Part shown: one piece after another, positions 5,686-5,936 of the stretch
Layout of the letters: each line of letters begins with the position of its first letter
Numbering within the stretch: the first letter of the stretch is position 1
Assembly (NCBI GenBank): GCA_947653505.1
Contig: CANTHI010000248.1
Location: 1-5,936, forward strand
Source: an uncultured Eubacterium sp.
GTDB lineage: Bacteria > Bacillota_A > Clostridia > Lachnospirales > Lachnospiraceae
Length of the DNA: 5,936 nucleotides
Reading direction: 5' to 3'
Notes under the pieces: model-generated
Seen by the model: the letters and a program-made list of their open reading frames with translations, nothing else
What the model was told of the DNA's origin: nothing
Database searches by the model: none
Program-made: the position numbers and the translations under genes

Positions 5686-5936
5686 AAGGCTCTGGGAAAA
5701 GCGGCTTGTGGCTGTTCCAGTAATCCTGACGCTGTGCGTACTGGTCATTCAGCCAGTCTGCGATGTCCGGTATGCTTTCTTCCGAAAAGGCGAATGTTTT
5801 GGACTGGCGAAGGTCATCTGCCGTTTTTTCAAAACACAACGGGCCTGGAAAAATCCATACCCGTAGGACATCGGCATCGTCTTCTGTTACTTTTTCAATA
5901 TAAAACCGCATACCGCTGCGGCTGCCTGAATAGGGG
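5684..5936 (-). CDS. Unidentified protein, C-terminal part, cut by right edge
   Basis: On the minus strand an open frame runs in from the right edge and stops at TAA (5686-5684). It gives about 83 residues, beginning PYSGSRSGMRFYIEKV and ending HKPLFPEP. An ATG exists at 5911-5909, but there is no Shine-Dalgarno before it and the frame stays open through PYSGSRSG to the edge. The gene therefore most likely starts outside the window. The composition is protein-like (acidic, several Trp, e.g. RVWIFPGPLCFEKT and DIADWLNDQY), with no membrane segment and no catalytic motif that I recognise. The second half looks helical. It resembles small conserved hypothetical proteins of clostridia in general style, but I cannot name a family. 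It is convergent with ligA, so it belongs to a separate transcription unit. Confidence 0.6.
   Translation of the reverse strand, partial: PYSGSRSGMRFYIEKVTEDDADVLRVWIFPGPLCFEKTADDLRQSKTFAFSEESIPDIADWLNDQYAQRQDYWNSHKPLFPEP

Noticed and set aside
1..5936. Mobile element, CRISPR array, phage or defence system
   Set aside because: No transposase, integrase, inverted-repeat ends, regularly spaced CRISPR-like repeats or defence-type gene is visible; the genes are housekeeping or cell-surface.

Overview
The window looks like ordinary chromosomal DNA from an anaerobic, moderately low-GC Firmicute, most likely a clostridium of the Lachnospiraceae type. This is inferred from the oxygen-sensitive NrdG enzyme, strong AGGAGG-type ribosome binding sites, a tRNA without an encoded CCA end, and a cell-surface protein built from a small NTF2-like-looking region plus bacterial SH3 domains. 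No species can be named from the sequence alone.

Layout, left to right. Positions 2-82 carry the apparent 3' end of an unidentified plus-strand gene. A good sigma-A type promoter (TTGTCG, 17 bp, TATAAT) then drives nrdG (253-774), the radical-SAM activase of the anaerobic ribonucleotide reductase. A tRNA-Arg with anticodon CCG follows (820-891). The 134-bp gap after it holds a perfect 14-bp palindrome and three TTTCGGAA direct repeats spaced exactly 11 bp apart. The next gene (1026-2636) encodes a predicted membrane-anchored, exported protein with an acidic/lysine-rich linker and three SH3b domains; the first two domains are a recent-looking tandem duplication. Its 3' flank contains degenerate 30-bp repeats that, read in the gene's own frame past the stop, echo its last residues. 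A strong intrinsic terminator (2741-2796) closes this unit.

The second half is a translationally coupled pair: an RluF-type pseudouridine synthase (2864-3652) whose stop codon overlaps the start of ligA, the NAD-dependent DNA ligase (ATGA, 3649-3652). ligA is complete at about 665 residues with all its usual domains. The window ends in a convergent minus-strand gene, unidentified and cut by the right edge (5684-5936).

Functionally this is a housekeeping neighbourhood (dNTP synthesis without oxygen, translation/ribosome modification, DNA replication and repair) with one cell-envelope gene inserted. I see no mobile element, CRISPR array, phage gene, toxin-antitoxin pair or defence system, and nothing that amounts to a new system. 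The items most worth a second look are the phased repeats and palindrome upstream of the SH3 gene and the in-frame repeat tail after its stop codon.
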